A stretch of 64,000 nt of DNA from Agapetus fuscipes (lineage: Eukaryota > Arthropoda > Insecta > Trichoptera > Glossosomatidae), in contig OX637353.1 of NCBI GenBank assembly GCA_951799405.1, positions 1,488,001 through 1,552,000 on the forward strand, in the 5' to 3' direction. The notes beneath the pieces were generated by a model. That model was not told the DNA's origin, did not search any database, and saw nothing but the letters and a program-made list of their open reading frames with translations. Below are positions 1 through 10,689 of this stretch, in pieces (within the stretch, counting starts at the first letter, position 1; each line of letters opens with the position of its first letter). Both the position numbers and the translations under genes were made by a program.

Positions 1-235
1 GCGGTTGACCACCTATACTGTAAAAATGGTTCACTTTATCAGCGTCTCCCCTGTTTCAGGGAAGGTCGGAAAAAGTAGCAGGGCTTATGTTGACTTTGTG
101 GTTTTGATTTTATTATTTATGTACCTACACATGCAGCATTTGAAAGCGCGAACACGAGTTTTTCTGTGGGCGTGCATTTAATATGACTTTAAATTTTTTA
201 TGTGTGTTTGCAAATTAGATAATAGATTATATAGG
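1..235 (+). repeat. LINE family 1 3' UTR copy, 5'-truncated
   Basis: This is a diverged copy of the dispersed repeat that elsewhere in the window follows a reverse transcriptase ORF. It reads in the LINE sense direction: a GGTTGACCACC-like start, the word GGTTCACTTT, a hairpin CCCTGTTTCAGGG near 50-62, then a degenerate microsatellite-like tail near 215-235. It may continue off the left edge of the window. The assignment rests on similarity to the copies attached to coding sequence near 17.4, 33.2 and 36.7 kb. Confidence 0.7.
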
Positions 236-1590
236 CAAACGAACGGGGAAGAAAAGTAATAATTGAGACAATTATTGGAGATTTTTATTACTCGACATTA
301 TGAGCCTTTCTTAACTTGAGCATAAACTTTGCTTGGCATTACTTAAATAATACTAGAATCATTCATACTTTGAATTTTATTTCTCCATTAAAACTGTGAC
401 AAGAAAAGAACAATAATATTATTATGTTCCGGGGACAATAAAAGTAGCGAAGTTTCCTGTCTCCGGGTTGCAAGTTGCATTTACGTTATGCAAAACAACT
501 GCATATCCCACAGTATTAAAACTCAACACTGCGATGGCTTGTTGGGACGAAGACTGTCCACAAGTTGCTTACGATAACTAAGTCCTCGTATTTGTAATTT
601 GCTCCAATGTGAATTCGGAAGTTCTTTGTAGGAAGCGGTAAGAAGTAGGTGGAAAGAAGTATGCTATGCGTTCTGTGAAGTAAATTATAAGGTTAAGATT
701 ACGTGAGTTTATATTTACTTCTCTTTTTTTTTAAATGTCGGGCTAAAGTCCGATACAAGTATTTTTTTTACATATAAACAGTAGAAAAAAGAAAAAGCAT
801 CGCTGATTGAACTAAATAAGATAAAAATGAGAGTAACATGTAAACGAAAACAAAACGGAAATCGTAAAATTGAAATAGCGTTTAAATGAAAAAAAAAAAT
901 CATACACGATTCATTTCATCAAAAAGTACGAAATGATGTTCTATAAAAGTAAATTTATATCATTCTGTCATTTTAAAACTACTGTATTTTATAGACTGTT
1001 CTCGTTTGAACGCTCTCTAAGTAATAGTTGATCTGTATCTGCCTTATAATGCCTTCATAATGTGAGTATTATTGCCCCGAGCGACGGTTTTTTATGGAGA
1101 CATTTGGACAACCGCCAACTTTGGCCCACAAAATGTTTTTTTTCTTTTTGGGATATTAATTTGCCAAGTGACATTTGACCGATCATTGGACTAGTTTTTG
1201 GGAATATTATAAATTAGCGGAAACATTCATACTTTCCTTTAGAGAATGTTTTCTTCGTTGAATTTTTCAATAGGAAAGTGATGTTGTTACTTACATGCAA
1301 ATACAGATTACCGTGAGATGATTGCTGAAATTTCTATTGCATGAAATGAAAGATGTAGCAATAATTTTGAACACTATTCCAATATTCGCCAAATTTAAGT
1401 AAGTACGAAATGTTAAAAGTATAATATCGATTTATAGCCCATCTTCAACGACAGAACAGGGTATTTTTAGTTTATTTTTCTTAATTCATCCTACATTTAT
1501 TTATTTATTAAGTCAAAAAATGGAATTGATAATTTTTGGAAATTTACTGTTTTTTCATGCCAAAATAAACCGTAAAAACCATGTTATGTT
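236..1590. other. AT-rich DNA without recognisable features
   Basis: Only short spurious frames and A/T runs are seen. I find no domain-bearing ORF, RNA gene, inverted repeat or tandem array here. Confidence 0.5.
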
Positions 1591-1596
1591 TATAAT

Positions 1597-1721
1597 GGAA
1601 AGGTTCCTTCAGGATGTACCTACAGGATACTCACTCCGGCTAGCTATCATCGGCATCACTCTCAGGGCGTGGGGTTCTTTCTTTGTGTTGCTCACCTTGT
1701 ATTTTGGGAAGGGTTGTATAT
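1597..1721 (+). repeat. Dispersed repeat R3, copy 1
   Basis: About 120 bp closely resembles 36,560-36,679. The shared core includes ACTCCGGCTAGCT, CATCACTCTCAGGGCGTGGG and TGTATTTTGGGAAGG. Two copies in one window show it is an interspersed repeat of unknown class. The 79-residue frame through it (1,520-1,759) is not conserved in the other copy and is not called a gene. Confidence 0.65.
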
Positions 1722-1799
1722 TGATAAGACAAGAGCTAATGTTAACAAAAGAGATTTAATCAGTTAAAGTCAAATATAAAAGTTAAATCCATAAAAAAG

Positions 1800-2290
1800 G
1801 AAAGGGTGGAGAAGGAAATAGCCAGACCTGTATCAACACTCAAACACAATCACAGTTCTCGCGGCTCACTTTCACGAAGCACTGATCTGTAGGCTGGAGT
1901 CCTAGGCGAGCTTACATTAAGCCCGGGAGGTGATTTTCACGGCTCGGGGCTTCGCCCCCCGAGAGCCGCGGTCCATGAGGCGGATGCCTCAACACTTGGA
2001 GCCCCAGGGTGGAGGCTCCTCTGCACCAGGCTCCGGTCCATAAGGCGGGTGCCTTGGATGGCGGATGCTCCATGCCCATGTCCCCACGTGGAAGCCTCGC
2101 GGTTAAGTCCACGGGGGCCCCAAATGGGAAACCCAGGCAGTAATTGCCGCTTCGCAGCGCTGTGTCCGACCTCCTCCTTCGTTCGCGCGTGATCCCCGAC
2201 TGCCGTCTCGGGTTTCCGAGTCACGGCGAGTGGAGCCTCGAAAGCCCTCGGTAGAACTCGGTCGTAGCTTGGCTACCGCCACGTCGACGT
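1800..2290. repeat. GC-rich hairpin repeat, copy 1
   Basis: A GC-rich island in AT-rich surroundings is homologous to 38,097-38,480. Shared words include CCAGACCTG, GGCTGGAGT and AAGGCGGGTGCCTTG. It carries a strong hairpin at about 1,940-1,968 (arms CTCGGGG and CCCCGAG around a GGGGC/GCCCC core). The matching position in copy 2 has a different but equally paired stem. Three overlapping minus-strand frames run through it but no domain is recognisable. Class unknown; it may be part of a retroelement UTR or a non-autonomous element. Confidence 0.6.
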
Positions 2291-2765
2291 AACTGCAGCC
2301 ATCATGCGCTGACTTCATGTTTATATAATTTAAAATGTTACTTAAAAATAGCATAACAACCATCAAGATCTTACAAAAGATTAAAAAACAATCGTAATAT
2401 AAGAACAAATCCTACAATTTTCCCGTTATCATAAAAAAACAGTGCTATCGTAGATTACGAGTAATATTGTCATATTTGCTGCTGCCAATACACTTCGCTG
2501 GGAATTCCCTGGTAATGACTTTTCACTTTTGATTTTAAGGTCACCGTGCGCCCCGCGATGAGAATGAATATTTGATGGCTCCACCATTGCCGCGCAGGTT
2601 ATGTTTCAATAGAGGCTTTACAAATGTTCACATGTACCTCCGGGGACTCACTTTTGAAATCACCACTCAATACAATAGTCCAGGGAGGCTGCAGACCAGC
2701 GCCTGGCAAACTGTGTACTCGCGTAGCGGACACGCCACAGAAAGATTGTGCATAAGCGCTAGCTT

Positions 2766-2834
2766 GTACGTGTCTGCTTGTGAGAATGCATATAATCTGA
2801 ATGCCCAATGTAACATATCTTTGCAACTTAGATT
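2766..2834 (+). repeat. LINE family 1 3' UTR fragment
   Basis: Only the last 70 bp or so of the 3' UTR are clear: GTGTCTGCTTGTGAGAATGC followed by CATATCTTTGCAACTTAGAT. The upstream part to about 2,600 is too diverged to align by eye. The overlapping frames on both strands are shadows. Confidence 0.6.
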
Positions 2835-3480
2835 CAAAATTCAAATTGGCTAATAAAATACCGACGTTCATTGCTCGTTAGTCTAGCATGAAAAATAATG
2901 ATTTTTAATTCTATTGATAGGGATGAAACTATATATTCAGTGATCTGTGGATGAAACTGTTATCTCAAATCATTGGTGACAAATCCAAATCCCAAAAAAT
3001 GTTGTTTTCCTTTGTCCGATATTTAAATAAACCTCTTATATCATGCCGGGAATTTGCTTTTGTCACTTTATGTACTTTTATTTACGAGTATGTAGGCGGG
3101 TACAATTTGATGTAGGGTGCCTTGAAGTAGGAAAGTTTGGCAGACACTAATTCAGAATACAGGTGCGCGTATGGACAACTCAACTGATCCTGTTCGTTGT
3201 AAATTATTCACGCTTGCAATTGGATTCTAAATGATGTTAGTCTTAACAACGGGATACCTACTCACTTTTTTTGTGTAAAATTTACAAATTTTAAGTTAGA
3301 TTTTTTCACAGCGGGCAAACGCCACACTTGTATGGGAAAACATTCGTTAGTAAAAAAATATTAGATACCCTTCAAACAAGCAATTCGGCCGTGTGACGTC
3401 ACAACTTTTCTGTCATTTTCAAATGTGCGGACTTCATATAATAAAGTCATACTGCTACAACTATATAAAACTTTATACTA

Positions 3481-3732
3481 TATTCTATAATCGAAATTGT
3501 AAAGATATGCTAACATTTAAGATTCATATTAAGTGCATACCCACAAACAGACACGTCTAAGTTCGCCCTTATAAATGCTGCATGTTTACTTACAAATTAA
3601 AATCCAAGCCTCAAATGAACATAAACTCTGGAACTTTTTTGACCGTCCTTGAAACAGGGGTGACATTGGCAAAGTGAACCATTTTTTTTACAGTATGGGT
3701 GGTCAGCCTTATACCAACCTATAAGTCAAGGC
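3481..3732 (-). repeat. LINE family 1 3' UTR copy
   Basis: The full-length tail reads in reverse: a TATTCTATAATC-type microsatellite end at 3,481, CCCACAAACAGACACG, the near-palindrome CCTTGAAACAGGGG, then GTATGGGTGGTCAGCC and AAGTCAAGG. It is 5'-truncated just beyond the repeat, since no RT sequence follows. Confidence 0.8.
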
Positions 3733-4764
3733 CGTTGGAAAAGAAACTCAGTATTACCAGCGTAGAAAAATATTTTATTTTTTTGTTTGCAGGTAGGTAT
3801 GAACCTCTGACTGAAGACAGCACAATCCCACAGCAATTAAAAATACAACGATTTACGACGTTCGAAATGGTTATTGTTTGCTATATTGCACCTATTTGTG
3901 CTCGAGAGAAGTTAAATTTTTGTTTGTTAATATTTTAATTTAATTTTTATGTAAATATTGAAACATTTTCCTTTTTTTTTAGTTTGTAGTAAGTTTTTTC
4001 ATCACTCTGCAGATGAGGTTCGCATGGGAATTGGCGTAGACAATATTGTGTCGTCAACCGGTCGGGTTGCTAGGGAAAAGGCAAACAAATGTTTTGGTTA
4101 TTGTTTTACAAAGGACGTCAGCCCCATACAAAAATAGCGTGTGCTCACCAAGAGGTTGAGAGGAGAGAAGATGTTCGACCTCATTGTATCTTGACTACGA
4201 CAATGGACTCGGCATATTTTTTTCTCCCGGTGGACAAAAGTTCTATGTGACAAGGATCCTTCAAAGAATAAGAAATTATAATTGGTGTTTTTCCCATTTA
4301 CCCGGCCGTGTGGCCTAGATGAACATCATCATAGTGACATAGATTGCCAGTTTAAAAGACTTTTTGAATGTATCAAAATAACAAATTCTTCTTGTTTAAA
4401 GCAGAGGTTCCCAAACTTTTATTTTTCATAGACAACTTCCAAAATTTGGGGGTTCAGGTAGACCTCCTAAAAATTGTTGCGACTTTTTGTCTAAAATAGC
4501 ATCGACAGGGGGGGGGGGATAGACACGCAATTTGATAGATGGGTGGCCACGTCAATGTAGACCCTCAGGGGTCGACCACTTTGGGAATCACTGGTTTTAA
4601 CACTGTTTATTGTAAATATTAGAAATGTTTTCGGTCAGTATTGATACTGATGGTGGTCTGAGGGCCGATTTTAAAAAAAATATTTGCAGCAATAGTGAAA
4701 CCGACCAGTATTTACCTACAGAGTTTTTTTAGTTCTTTGTAAAATTAGGTAGGTACCTACTCAT

Positions 4765-4890
4765 GAATTTTCACAGTACTAATACACAAATTATTGAAAA
4801 TGTTTTCTGATGATGCCTTTTGAAGCGAAAACGTTTAAGCATATAAACTAAAAAAATAAAAAGTGAAGTGAAACCGTGTGTTTTTTTTTA
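4765..4890 (+). repeat. Hammerhead-like core repeat, copy a
   Basis: CTGATGA at 4,807-4,813 is followed by GAAA at 4,827-4,830 and ACGTT, the order of a hammerhead ribozyme core with a very short third stem. Just upstream (about 4,765-4,795) is TTTCACAGTACTAATACACA, which is the far end of the same repeat family elsewhere. This suggests a tandem head-to-tail junction of two units. Such cores in terminal repeats are known from Penelope-like retroelements; assignment here is inference, and stem II is weak in this copy. Confidence 0.35.
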
Positions 4891-4904
4891 CAAAAATAAA
4901 TATT

Positions 4905-5272
4905 AAAAATGCTGTTACTGTATCCTGCCGCCGTTCCACTAGCCGGTACCTCCGCAGATACGCCTCCACTTTATTTTTGTCCTTGCATACCACTTTCATC
5001 TCTTCAACATTCATTACTTGCTTCGTATATACTATTGTCTCTTATTTCTAGTAGAGTCTGCAGGTCCCATTCTTTCGCAATCTCACTTATTTGGTCTATC
5101 TATTCCTTCCTCGGTCTTCTCCTTCCACGTTTTTCTCTGACATTTCCTCTGAACACTTTCTTCGTAAGTCGTTCATCATCCATTCTTTCAAGATGTCCGT
5201 ACCATCTTATTGTGCTTTTTTGTACTTTCATTCCTAAATTCTCTAAAAATGCAATCCAATATAATTTGTTGG
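4905..5272 (-). pseudogene. LINE family 2 reverse transcriptase C-terminus, decayed
   Basis: Read on the minus strand, the DNA encodes pieces resembling WYGHLERMDDERLTKKVF, RGRRRPRKE and IDQISEIAKEWDLQ. These are the C-terminal signature found intact in the family 1 LINE at 37.1-38.05 kb. The frame is broken by stops and small indels, and no catalytic YADD segment remains. The last part (TATCCTGCCGCC, CCGGTACCTCC on the plus strand) matches the copy at 35.6 kb rather than family 1, so I place both in a second family. The open plus-strand frame of 126 residues here is an antisense shadow. Confidence 0.65.
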
Positions 5273-5523
5273 CAGCTTTGTTTCATTAATAAAAAAATGT
5301 TATGTGACTGTGTTTTTTGGTGACCTGGCGAAAGAAAATCTGTACCATAAACGGCTGTTCCTAATAGCTGCATTTCACCGGTAGTGTTGAGGCAATTACA
5401 ACACTCCGAGTGTAAATAAAATTTACTGCTGTTCTTTACATTACAAGTTTTAAACTTGAAGAGGTCGGCACGTGAATTGACATTACCCATATGCGAAATT
5501 GTGTCTTCACCCACATGTTTGGT

Positions 5524-5816
5524 ATGCGGCTGACCACCCATGCTGTAGAAACTGGTTCACTTTGCCAATATGACCCTTGTTTCAGGGAAAGTCGTCAAGA
5601 GTTGCAGGGTGTATGATCATTTGAGATTTGGGTTTTTATATTGTAGTCCACATACGGCATGTTAAAGCGCGAAGTTATACGTGTCTGCTTGTGAGAATGC
5701 ATATATTGTGTAATCCTTAATGTTACATATCTTTGTAACTTGGTTGATTAGATTTGATTAGACCTAGCCAGAAAACGTGATTAGTGATTTGATTTGATTA
5801 GACCTAGTCAGAAAAC
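5524..5816 (+). repeat. LINE family 1 3' UTR copy with duplicated tail
   Basis: The sense-orientation tail is GCGGCTGACCACCCATGC, GGTTCACTTTGCCA, GTTTCAGGG, GTGTCTGCTTGTGAGAATGC, then CTTTGTAACTTGGTTGATTAG. A 40-bp segment containing GATTTGATTAGACCTAG occurs twice (from 5,751 and 5,791), a local duplication of the tail and flank. Confidence 0.75.
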
Positions 5817-6333
5817 ACATATTTTGTAATTGGTTGCTAAGGACGGCAGTTCCATACAAGGCAGACGTTTCTTCGCCGAAAAAAAAGCTCCAAACTCAAT
5901 ATTATTTGTCTTGAAGTTGCAAGGAAATAATAAGTTACCGGCATGCATTATTGAGCCCTTTATGAGAAGGCTGCGCCTACCATCGTGCCGTCACCTCTGA
6001 CCTCTTCTAGCGCGCACATTTCACCTGTGAATGGCGCCCTAAAACACACACTTATTCAATTATGAAAGCGCTCAGGCTCCCACGGGCGGGCTTACCATCA
6101 CACGCCAAATTGAATTCGCTTCTGGGCCCCTCGGCGGCCGTTGCGGACAATGCCGAATAACAAGCTGGAAAAACGGGGGCCTTGAACCAACGATTTTAGG
6201 GGTTTCGTGTACTGCGCGTTTCTTACAAACTCGAATTGTAAATTTTTTAGGTAGTTGTTAGAATAGAATAGTTTTTTTTTTTTTTGCATAATGTTCTTAT
6301 GTAGGTATTTAAGAAAGTATTGACAAGTACTTT
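5817..6333. other. Unassigned DNA
   Basis: A moderately GC-rich stretch near 5,940-6,200 has no protein domain or repeat partner that I can see in this window. Confidence 0.4.
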
Positions 6334-6899
6334 CGAATTACACTGTTTTCCTGTTCCGTATGTGTAGCCGAATTATACTGTTTTCCTGTTCCGTATGTGT
6401 AGCCGAATTATACTGTTTTCCTGTTCCGTATGTGTAGCCGAATTATACTGTTTTCCTGTTCCGTATGTGTAGCCGAATTATACTGTTTTCCTGTTCCGTA
6501 TGTGTAGCCGAATTATACTGTTTTCCTGTTCCGTATGTGTAGCCGAATTATACTGTTTTCCTGTTCCGTATGTGTAGCCGAATTATACTGTTTTCCTGTT
6601 CCGTATGTGTAGCCGAATTATACTGTTTTCCTGTTCCGTATGTGTAGCCGAATTATACTGTTTTCCTGTTCCGTATGTGTAGCTGAATTATACTGTTTTC
6701 CTGTTTCGTATGTGTAGCCGAATTATACTGTTTTCCTGTTCCGTATGTGTAGCCGAATTATACTGTTTTCCTGTTCCGTATGTGTAGCCGAATTATACTG
6801 TTTTCCTGTTCCGTATGTGTAGCCGAATTATACTGTTTTCCTGTTCCGTATGTGTAGCCGAATTATACTGTTTTCCTGTTCCGTATGTGTAGCCGAATT
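6334..6899. repeat. 35-bp tandem satellite, 16 units
   Basis: Sixteen consecutive 35-bp units (6,334-6,893) are followed by a 6-bp partial unit. The unit begins CGAATTATACTG and ends CCGTATGTGTAGC. Units are almost identical: the first has C for T in ATAC, and one near 6,680-6,715 carries CT for CC plus TTTCG for TTCCG. There are no unique spacers, so this is a minisatellite and not a CRISPR array. The near-identity points to recent expansion or homogenisation. Confidence 0.97.
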
Positions 6900-7135
6900 T
6901 TCGTTTAGGTACTTTAGCCGTTGCTTTGGTTTCAAAAAAATATTTTTTTTACAAACGTATCGTTCTCACATTATAAATGAAAAAAATAATAACAAAAAAA
7001 AGTATTTTTATGCACAAACGTGAAACAGTTAAAACATTTGTACTTTAGTAATATTTATTTTGTAGCTATTACGATGTTGAATTAAGATATTTCTCGAATA
7101 AGTTTTTTTGATACCAGTGAAGTACCATCTTCATT

Positions 7136-7410
7136 AATCTTGGTAGACTGACAAAATATGTATGCAGAGATAGTGTGAAAGGAAAAAGAGGTAAGGGACG
7201 ACCGAGAAAAGTATGGAGTGATCAGATTGAGGATATTGTGAAAGAATGGGATATACAAAGTGAGCGTAAAAGAAGAAAATGCATGAAAAAGGTGATGGAT
7301 ATGAATGAATTGAAAAAGGTATGTAAGGATAGGAAAAAATGGTGGCAGCTCTGCAGAGACTCTGGCCACTCCTAGCGGAATAGTGATAGAATTACAGTTA
7401 CAGTTACTCC
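7136..7410 (+). pseudogene. LINE family 2 reverse transcriptase C-terminus with 3' tail
   Basis: The frame from about 7,140 to the stop at 7,373-7,375 encodes RLTKYVC, GKGRPRKVWSDQIEDIV, EWDIQSERKRRKCMKKVM and VCKDRKKWWQLCR. This is the C-terminal tail of an RTE-like LINE ORF2, downstream of the polymerase domain. It is strongly 5'-truncated: no palm motifs are present. About 20 bp after the stop lies an ACAGTT-type microsatellite (TTACAGTTACAGTTAC), as expected for the 3' end of a LINE using short tandem tails. The stop context GGCCACTCCTAG is like the 35.6-kb copy, supporting family 2. Confidence 0.75.
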
Positions 7411-8450
7411 GAAAAAAATGGTGGCTCAAAACAGGCTCAAGTTGATTGAGACCCAAGAAACGTTATCGAGGTATTGTAATACTCTCGTTGAGCAAGGAGC
7501 GCGTTGGGTCACGTATAGAATAGCGCTGAGGTCTTTTTCGATCCCGGGTCTGAATTTCGATCCTATTTTGACCTCTCTGAGAAAGGCGCTGGATGGTTGC
7601 TCGTGTGTTATGGGAGATTTATGTGTTCAGCTATTTTGATGTTCTTTTCAGATTCAAAAGACTAGAAGAAGAATTTCTGTATTGCATGCGACCCTGGGAG
7701 TGTCACATGGTCTACTCTACGCTTATTAAAAATGTATTGTGCTCTTTCTATAAAGCAGATTTTACCTCATTTGTGCATGTCAAAACATCTACGAGTATAA
7801 GGTAATATGTGCCCACGATATCTAAATTAATGCTCTTTAAACCTATATTCCTTTCATACAAATGATATTTTTTCAATCTATGTTGTATTTTTGATTAAAA
7901 ATAAAAGCGTGCAAGTTTTCCAGGTGAGTTTGTAAAAATAAATTTAAAAAACTAAAAATAATCCACACAAATGTTGGTAAACATTATGGTTAAAACTTCC
8001 TTATACGTGAAGATTATAACTGCTACGCGCCAAGAAAGAAACACTTCAGTTATATTGGAATCAACTTGAAGCACTTCATGCTTCTTCTAGTTCTATCTTT
8101 TGAGTGTTAAGCGAATCAAGTCATTCAGCGAATCAGTCAGTCATTTAGTTTCAAATAAAGGATTGGCATTGGAATCGAATATCAAATATAAAACACAATT
8201 TTATTATTTTTGAGGTAAAGAGGAATTATGATGGACGGATGATGACGTGAACCATTTCCGTAATTATGTTTCATTATTGGGTTAAATATTGAGTATATAT
8301 GTTTCAAATATAACAGGTTGCATAATAGAGGAACTCAAATATTTAAGTTGTAATTTAAATATTAATAATTGTCGGTTATATTTTTTGGAAGTTGTTGTTT
8401 TAGAGCAAATAATCAATTATGCATTGATGAAATAAAATTTATGTGAGATT
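7411..8450. other. Unassigned DNA
   Basis: Short frames at 7,418-7,639 and 7,593-7,805 have no recognisable domain. From 7,800 on the sequence is AT-rich without visible structure. Confidence 0.4.
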
Positions 8451-8454
8451 ATGT

Positions 8455-8495
8455 ATGCCTGGTTCTCATGAAATGAACTCATGAGAATCAGGCAT
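8455..8495. repeat. Short inverted repeat (17-bp arms)
   Basis: ATGCCTGGTTCTCATGA and its reverse complement (one mismatch) are separated by about 7 bp. It would form a stable hairpin. No poly-T or coding neighbour suggests a terminator; it may be the core of a small foldback element. Confidence 0.75.
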
Positions 8496-8837
8496 AAATC
8501 CTTTACAGTTTGTTCCCTACATCACTTATGGAGGTGGTAGTCGGAGGTGAAAGATTTTAAGTTGTGGGTGGCTGCATATTAAAGACTTTATTCTATGAGC
8601 CTTGCTTACTTATTTTAGGTTTTAGGAATGTTCAGTACCAATAGCAACACAAGTTGTTGAGTACACAGCTTCAGAAATTACTGGAAATTGATCGACTTGC
8701 CGGAACAATGGTGATGTACGTTACCACATGATTGTGAATACCAGCAACTCAACATTTACATGTACGAGTGTGAGTACTACTAGTGACTGAAAAACTGGTA
8801 TAAAACAGGAATAATACTAAGATCTTGGTATTATAAA

Positions 8838-9509
8838 TCTTCTTCTTCTTCTTCTTCTTCTTCAGCCTGTATTGATCGTCCACTCCTGGACGTAGGCCTC
8901 CTCTCGCATTTTCCATTCGTTTCTATCCTGAGCGATCCGCATCCAGGCAAGTCCTGCACTTCTCTGAACATCGTCACGCCAACGCAACTGTGGGCGCCCA
9001 ACTCCACACTTTGCCGTCCTTGGGCACCAGCACAGCAGTCGCTTTGTCCACTTTTCATCTGGATCGCGAGCGACATGTCCCGCCCATCGCCACTTGAGGG
9101 TTGCGGCCATCTTGATGACATCGGAAACCTTTGTCCTGACTCTTATGTCCTCATTTCTGAGTCTGTCCCGCAAACTGACACCCAACATGGCTCTCTCCAT
9201 TGCTCTCTGTGTGAATCTTAGCTTGTGGGCACTTTTTTGTGACATTGTGACTGTCTCAATACCATAAGTGAACACTGGCAGGACACAGGCATTGAATACT
9301 TTCCTTTTTAAGTTGATGGGTATTTTCGGATTTTTCAAAATGTGACCAAGATTTTTGAATGCTGCCCAGCTTAGTCCGACTCTTCTATTTAGGTCTGTTA
9401 TCTGGTTATCTCGCCCGAGCTGTATTTTGTGACCCAAATAAATGTACTCATCGACAGATTCAATGCTGGCATTGTCCTGTACAATTTGTGCTGGTTGTGA
9501 CGTCATCAT
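8838..9509 (-). pseudogene. RTE-type LINE ORF2 C-terminal fragment with GAA tail
   Basis: A 215-residue frame (9,509-8,862) carries the post-polymerase region of an RTE-type retrotransposon. In order it shows a YLGHKIQLGRDN-like motif near residues 30-40, the thumb-like stretch with RKVFNACVLPVFTYGIET (about 68-86), QRAMERAMLGVSLRDR (about 101-116), a WAGHVARDPD segment (about 142-151) and VGRPQLRWRDDV (about 170-181). The catalytic YADD block is missing, so the copy is 5'-truncated. The frame runs into (GAA)n on the minus strand (CTT repeats at 8,838-8,864 on the plus strand), a 3' microsatellite tail typical of RTE elements with very short 3' UTRs. Methionine 1 is probably incidental, not the native start. 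It differs clearly from LINE families 1 and 2. Confidence 0.85.
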
Positions 9510-9564
9510 CTTATTATATCATGGTATTACGTCATACGTCATCATCATGGTATTTTAAATAATA

Positions 9565-10498
9565 TGTCTAAAATCTTGAAGCTGTTCACGTGTGTAGTTT
9601 CAAAAACTGTTCACGGAATTAAGGAATTGAATTAAAGATAGCCTTACTAAGCGTGCGGTAGTCCAGTTTTGGAAAAATAATGTGACTGGTCTAGCTTAGT
9701 CGATTTTCATATTTCAGAAGTCTGGTCAGTACCTATATTTATTGTAGTTGATACGTTCTACAAAAATTATTGAATTTTTACTATGCACGATAAGGTAAAT
9801 TGTTTGTTTTAGTGTAACGTTATGTGCTTACCTGACATGCTGATATTTTTTGATAAATCAAGTTTCTTTATAAAAACAAAGATTGACGAAATTCTACAAA
9901 AACTTCATTGACTGTACTGTAATGTAAACGATGATGTAAAGAATGAGGAACGCTAGACATTATTGTGTGGCTGGACCAAATCAGATTCACGATCAATTTC
10001 AACAAAAATGAAGTGATGAAAAGTGTCCTTGTACTGGTAACCTGCACTGATAATCCCTGTACTGAAAGCCGGTATTAACAATGACGCATGTTCGCTCTTC
10101 CTCGCAACCCTAGTGGAGTACGAGCATTATCACAGTATGCAAGGCCCCGCCATGCCAGTTCAATAATAACTTGAGTTAAGAGATCCTCAGCCGATCCAAC
10201 TATTTCTTGAGCCAACATTTGCTTAGTCAAGCAATGCATTCCAGCTCGGATGAGTGTTTGCTAAGGCTCACTATTGATTAAGAGAAGCTCTGTTGGTCTA
10301 AGCTCAATCTTATCAACCTTTATATTGTTCGTGGGAAGCGATGGCTTGAATTAATTCTGCTTGAATAGTACCGTATAAATGATTCTTATAATAATTGGAG
10401 AAGGTAAACAAGATTTATTTATTCTTTGTGTGATCATTAAATTTTTAATTTTTTTTAAGGTTACAGTTTTTTTTAAATGCGACAGAGCTTTGATAGAA
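9565..10498. other. Unassigned DNA
   Basis: No ORF with a domain, RNA gene or repeat partner is seen. Confidence 0.4.
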
Positions 10499-10604
10499 GT
10501 CAAACAGAAGAAATAATTTCCCAAAACGTAGGTGACTGGTGTAGGCTTAAATACCTTATTTTATTGATTGTAGAGGCATTAACTTTGTAATCGTTCATAA
10601 TTAG

Positions 10605-10660
10605 TGAGTACTCACGTAATCGAAAACAAAGCTGTTTTTCTTTTATCCTTAAATACCTTA
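10605..10660 (-). repeat. Short dispersed repeat shared with 36.5 kb
   Basis: On the minus strand, about 45 bp (AAGGATAAAAGAAAAACAGC, then TTTGTTTTCGATTACGTGA) match 36,505-36,542 closely. At 36.5 kb the sequence continues into repeat R3, so this may be another truncated R3 copy. Confidence 0.6.
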
Positions 10661-10689
10661 CTTCACGACGGTAGATAAGTTTCATACAA

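Noticed and set aside
1937..2408. Overlapping minus ORFs in the GC-rich repeat
   Set aside because: Frames are not conserved in the second copy at 38.1-38.5 kb.
4300..4325. tRNA-like or SINE head at GGCCGTGTGGCCTAG
   Set aside because: An A-box-like word occurs but no B box or SINE body follows.
4909..5289. 126-residue plus-strand ORF
   Set aside because: Antisense of a decayed LINE C-terminus.
6334..6899. CRISPR array
   Set aside because: Units are contiguous without spacers, and the setting is eukaryotic.
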